Positions 62,774 through 64,000 of a stretch of DNA of 64,000 nt are shown here, piece after piece. The DNA is from Pseudoteredinibacter isoporae_A (GTDB taxonomy: Bacteria; Pseudomonadota; Gammaproteobacteria; Pseudomonadales; Cellvibrionaceae), in assembly GCF_040372805.1 (NCBI RefSeq), contig NZ_BAABWJ010000004.1, forward strand, positions 124,001 to 188,000, in the 5' to 3' direction. The position numbers were made by a program, and so were the translations under genes. The notes beneath the pieces were generated by a model, which was not told the origin of the DNA, did not search any database, and was given only the letters and a program-made list of their open reading frames with translations. Within the stretch, counting starts at the first letter, position 1. Every line of letters begins with the position of its first letter.

Positions 62774-63640
62774 ATGCGACGCCACCACAACTTATTGACA
62801 CTTGTCTTGGGGTACATAATATTTTGTACACACGCAATCGCCACCCCAGTGCAAGGCTTTAACTGCCAATACCAGTTGCAAAATTGGAGTGATGCTGAAG
62901 CCCGTCACGCATTGACGCAATGGCCACAAGACAGCAAGCGATTTATTCTCGTTCAATCTGGACGGGTCAGCGCCACACTCGATCGAGCTGACTGTTCTCG
63001 CTTAATCAGCTGGCTGCGCCATAACGAAAGCGCCACATCAGCCCTCCAACTGACATTGTTTCATGGCAAACATCCAAGCAAAATTATTCCCAATGCCGCG
63101 CAGGCGGGAGATCACAATAACCGCCGATACAGTAGCGACACTCACCGTCCACGGTCAGAAAAAATTGTTCAGTTTCCACTGACTCTGGGGCAAGAAACGC
63201 GAATCAGCCAGAGCTTATGGCAGGGCAAACAAGACCCAAGCAATAGAGCATCGAGTGAATTTTTCCACACGACTGGCAGGCCAGCACTTCAAAGCCACGC
63301 ATTAAGCAAAAAACCTCCGAGAGTGCAGCCACCGGGATGGTTGCGGGTCAAACCGGCTTTCGAACAGGAAAGTATGTTTTCATTTACGGTACTGCAAACC
63401 CTTAACAATCAGGATGCATTGAAGCTGAAGCTCAAAATTCAACAGTGGCAATATGATGCCACGCAGGAACGTTGGCTTGAGCGGCGCCAGCGTGTTGAAC
63501 AACTGACGTTGTCTCAGTGGCATAACCTTGATGAGGTGTTTAACACTCAACAAACGAAACCACAAATGACCAAGAAGCGCTATTCAACACAACAACAGGG
63601 GCCATTGAAGCGTTTTTATTTTCATATTGAGGCACTTTAA
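62774..63640 (+). CDS. Exported protein of unknown function
   Basis: 288 residues from the ATG at 62774, which has AGGA eight bases upstream and opens a signal peptide (MRRHHNLLTLVLGYIIFCTH, cleaved near AIA-TPV); the longer frame from 62720 would bury it. The mature part is rich in Gln, Arg and Ser, with two Cys (FNCQYQL; ADCSRLI) that could pair. The C-terminal half (FSFTVLQTLNNQDALKLKLK; RRQRVEQLTLSQWHNLDEVF) resembles the peptidoglycan-binding CsiV style only vaguely. Not recognised. Confidence 0.55.
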   Translation: MRRHHNLLTLVLGYIIFCTHAIATPVQGFNCQYQLQNWSDAEARHALTQWPQDSKRFILVQSGRVSATLDRADCSRLISWLRHNESATSALQLTLFHGKHPSKIIPNAAQAGDHNNRRYSSDTHRPRSEKIVQFPLTLGQETRISQSLWQGKQDPSNRASSEFFHTTGRPALQSHALSKKPPRVQPPGWLRVKPAFEQESMFSFTVLQTLNNQDALKLKLKIQQWQYDATQERWLERRQRVEQLTLSQWHNLDEVFNTQQTKPQMTKKRYSTQQQGPLKRFYFHIEAL

Positions 63641-63966
63641 GCCGAAAAATAAGGTATTTGATGAATTGTATTGAGCAAAAATGATATTTTCCTTGGTTGC
63701 TTATGACAAAGCGCGTATAATTTCGCCACTTTGTTGTATCCGCTTAGTAACGAAGATCTTTACATCCGTTTCCGGTGTATCCCCTCTTCCCGTCCTGGTA
63801 CCCGCCGCCTTGAGCCGGTTTTCCTGAATGAGTGTGCATAAGCTGGGTACATTGGCGCCTGTTAGAGCGCCGCGCATTCTCCTGCCAATCTAAAACACCC
63901 TAGGACACTAGCGATGTCAGCGATAGCGGCCGGAGTACGATTACACCCACTTATTTGGACACCAGA
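63641..63966 (+). other. Long leader before the probable helicase gene
   Basis: 326 bp holding the promoter above and a leader of roughly 240 nt with a GGCGC-CTGTTAGA-GCGCC hairpin near 63855-63872. No ORF. Long leaders are usual for deaD/csdA-type cold-shock RNA helicase genes. Confidence 0.45.
63694..63721 (+). promoter_or_regulatory. Sigma-70-type promoter at the right edge
   Basis: TTGGTT (63694-63699) and TATAAT (63716-63721), 16-bp spacer. It lies 246 bp before the next start codon and just after the stop of the 62774 gene. Confidence 0.5.
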
Positions 63967-64000
63967 ATGACTGACCAACCACTCAGCTTTGCTGAATTGG
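63967..64000 (+). CDS. Probable DEAD-box RNA helicase, first codons (cut by window edge)
   Basis: Only MTDQPLSFAEL is visible. SFAEL near the N-terminus resembles the Q-motif region (SFxxLGL) of DEAD-box RNA helicases such as DeaD/CsdA. The long leader agrees. Eleven residues are too few for a firm call. Confidence 0.35.
   Translation, partial: MTDQPLSFAEL

Noticed and set aside
1..64000. CRISPR array, prophage, transposon, tRNA or rRNA genes
   Set aside because: No repeat-spacer series, integrase, transposase, phage structural gene, clover-leaf or rRNA-like segment was seen on either strand.

Overview
The window is a dense, ordinary-looking chromosome segment from a gammaproteobacterium, most like the Pseudomonadales/Oceanospirillales side of the class. 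Reasons: gene orders familiar from Pseudomonas and relatives recur here (lexA-sulA followed by two small genes and topA; uup-slt; ftsK-lolA-rarA-crcB-serS-cysG; trxB-aat-bpt-infA-clpA-clpS-cspD; mnmA-hflD-purB). It also has a monomeric NADP isocitrate dehydrogenase, a Pseudomonas-type isocitrate lyase at the left edge, and an AddAB-like nuclease pair of the proteobacterial type. No transposase, integrase, CRISPR array, tRNA or rRNA gene was recognised.

Layout. 1-1.5 kb: start of aceA (minus), then an ECF sigma factor with a DUF6768-type membrane partner. 1.5-6.9 kb: dnaQ, rnhA and a methyltransferase on the minus strand, divergent from gloB and mltD, then an unrecognised gene. 7-13.2 kb: a TolC-family outer-membrane channel behind a perfect CRP/Vfr-type palindrome, the SOS pair lexA-sulA with LexA boxes, two small conserved genes and topA. 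13.5-20 kb: two conserved membrane-anchored unknowns, a universal stress protein, uup, slt and a glutaredoxin-like protein.

20-27.8 kb is the most accessory-looking part. It encodes a DUF5610-like protein, a membrane-anchored double-FHA protein, a membrane-anchored PP2C phosphatase, an 800-residue Ser/Thr kinase fused to a formylglycine-enzyme-like (SUMF1) domain, and a soluble chemoreceptor with two PAS domains. Together the FHA, phosphatase and kinase proteins look like a complete phospho-Ser/Thr signalling module of the kind linked to type VI secretion, but no secretion genes lie beside it. 27.8-37 kb: an Lrp/AsnC regulator, trmH, a 0.5-kb AT-rich gap with an inverted pair of DnaA boxes, a Nudix hydrolase, and an AddB/AddA-like nuclease-helicase pair.

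37-55 kb is housekeeping: aroF, cysG, serS, crcB, rarA, lolA, ftsK, trxB, then a compact N-degron set (aat, bpt, clpA, clpS) around infA, then cspD with a clear promoter and long leader, and monomeric icd. 55-61.7 kb: rluE, nudJ, mnmA, hflD, purB, a RoxA-type ribosomal oxygenase and a GNAT acetyltransferase. The right end holds a short orphan flagellin-like gene, an unrecognised exported protein and the first codons of a probable DEAD-box RNA helicase behind a long leader.

Nothing here is a demonstrably new system. The best candidates for follow-up are the kinase/phosphatase/FHA module with its DUF5610-like neighbour, the orphan mini-flagellin, and the DnaA-box palindrome in the 29-kb gap. 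All calls come from reading the sequence; no database search was run.
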